From: HGM12669 sp048527645
Lineage (GTDB): Bacteria > Bacillota > Clostridia > Oscillospirales > CAG-272
Length of the DNA: 13,120 nucleotides
Assembly: GCA_048527645.1 (NCBI GenBank)
Contig: DBGFNI010000156.1
Coordinates: 1 to 13,120, forward strand
Reading direction: 5' to 3'
The translations under genes were made by a program, and so were the position numbers. Below the pieces are notes generated by a model that was not told the DNA's origin, searched no databases, and saw only the letters and a list, made by a program, of their open reading frames with translations. Shown here one piece after another: positions 13,120 to 13,120 of this stretch; positions within the stretch are counted from its first letter, which is position 1, and the number at the start of each line of letters is the position of its first letter.

Positions 13120-13120
13120 C

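Noticed and set aside
1..13120. Mobile elements, CRISPR arrays, tRNA or rRNA genes, riboswitches
   Set aside because: No transposase or integrase motif, regularly spaced repeats, cloverleaf-like sequence or recognisable riboswitch core was seen on reading either strand.

Overview
This is a chromosomal window with ordinary core genes from a Gram-positive, low-to-moderate-GC bacterium. It looks like a member of the Clostridia, most likely an Oscillospiraceae/Ruminococcaceae-type gut anaerobe. That placement is inference. It rests on Gram-positive Shine-Dalgarno spacing, near-consensus sigma-A promoters, the ylxM-ffh-rpsP-khpA order, a DUF4830 protein, a PF06838-type lyase, and a polysaccharide deacetylase of a type I associate with this group. 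I found no insertion sequence, phage gene, CRISPR array, tRNA or rRNA.

Layout from left to right. (1) 15-2517, plus strand: a strong promoter drives a small coiled-coil/zinc-ribbon protein and an ABC-F ATPase. (2) 2519-2998, minus strand: a membrane-anchored DUF4830 protein that converges on the ABC-F gene with a one-base gap. (3) 3074-4454, plus strand: a consensus promoter and a stand-alone AI-2E-family (PerM-type) membrane protein. (4) 4496-6881, plus strand: the SRP/ribosome operon ylxM-ffh-rpsP-khpA, with its own promoter and an intrinsic terminator. The rimM and trmD genes that often follow khpA in Firmicutes are not here. (5) 6919-11646, plus strand: a PLP-dependent 'methionine gamma-lyase family' protein, an ATP-grasp ligase, a PHP-domain phosphoesterase whose start overlaps the ligase, and a NodB-type deacetylase with an SLH-like C-terminus. 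(6) 11651-11683: a perfect 13-bp inverted repeat that can terminate transcription from both sides. (7) 11687-13119, minus strand, read right to left: a flavin-reductase-like protein (5' end probably outside the window), yajC with its own promoter and terminator, and a shikimate-kinase-family protein that lacks a usual substrate-binding arginine.

How the genes fit together. Genes in (4) serve co-translational membrane targeting (YlxM, Ffh) and ribosome/RNA function (S16, KhpA), and YajC in (7) is an accessory of the same Sec pathway. Block (5) is the least explained part. The ATP-grasp, PHP and NodB genes look like one transcription unit, and their enzyme classes suggest building or editing a cell-envelope glycan or peptide conjugate, but no substrate can be read from the sequence. 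The deacetylase has all its metal-binding motif residues and an SLH-like tail, yet no visible signal peptide.

Four promoters (15-43, 3074-3102, 4496-4524, and 12592-12620 on the minus strand) all have exactly 17-bp spacers and near-perfect hexamers. They fix the true start codons of their genes, which in two cases lie downstream of the longest open frame. No gene-free stretch exceeds about 170 bases. The largest gaps are 2999-3167 (promoter), 4455-4568 (promoter) and 10173-10302 (possible RNA hairpins).
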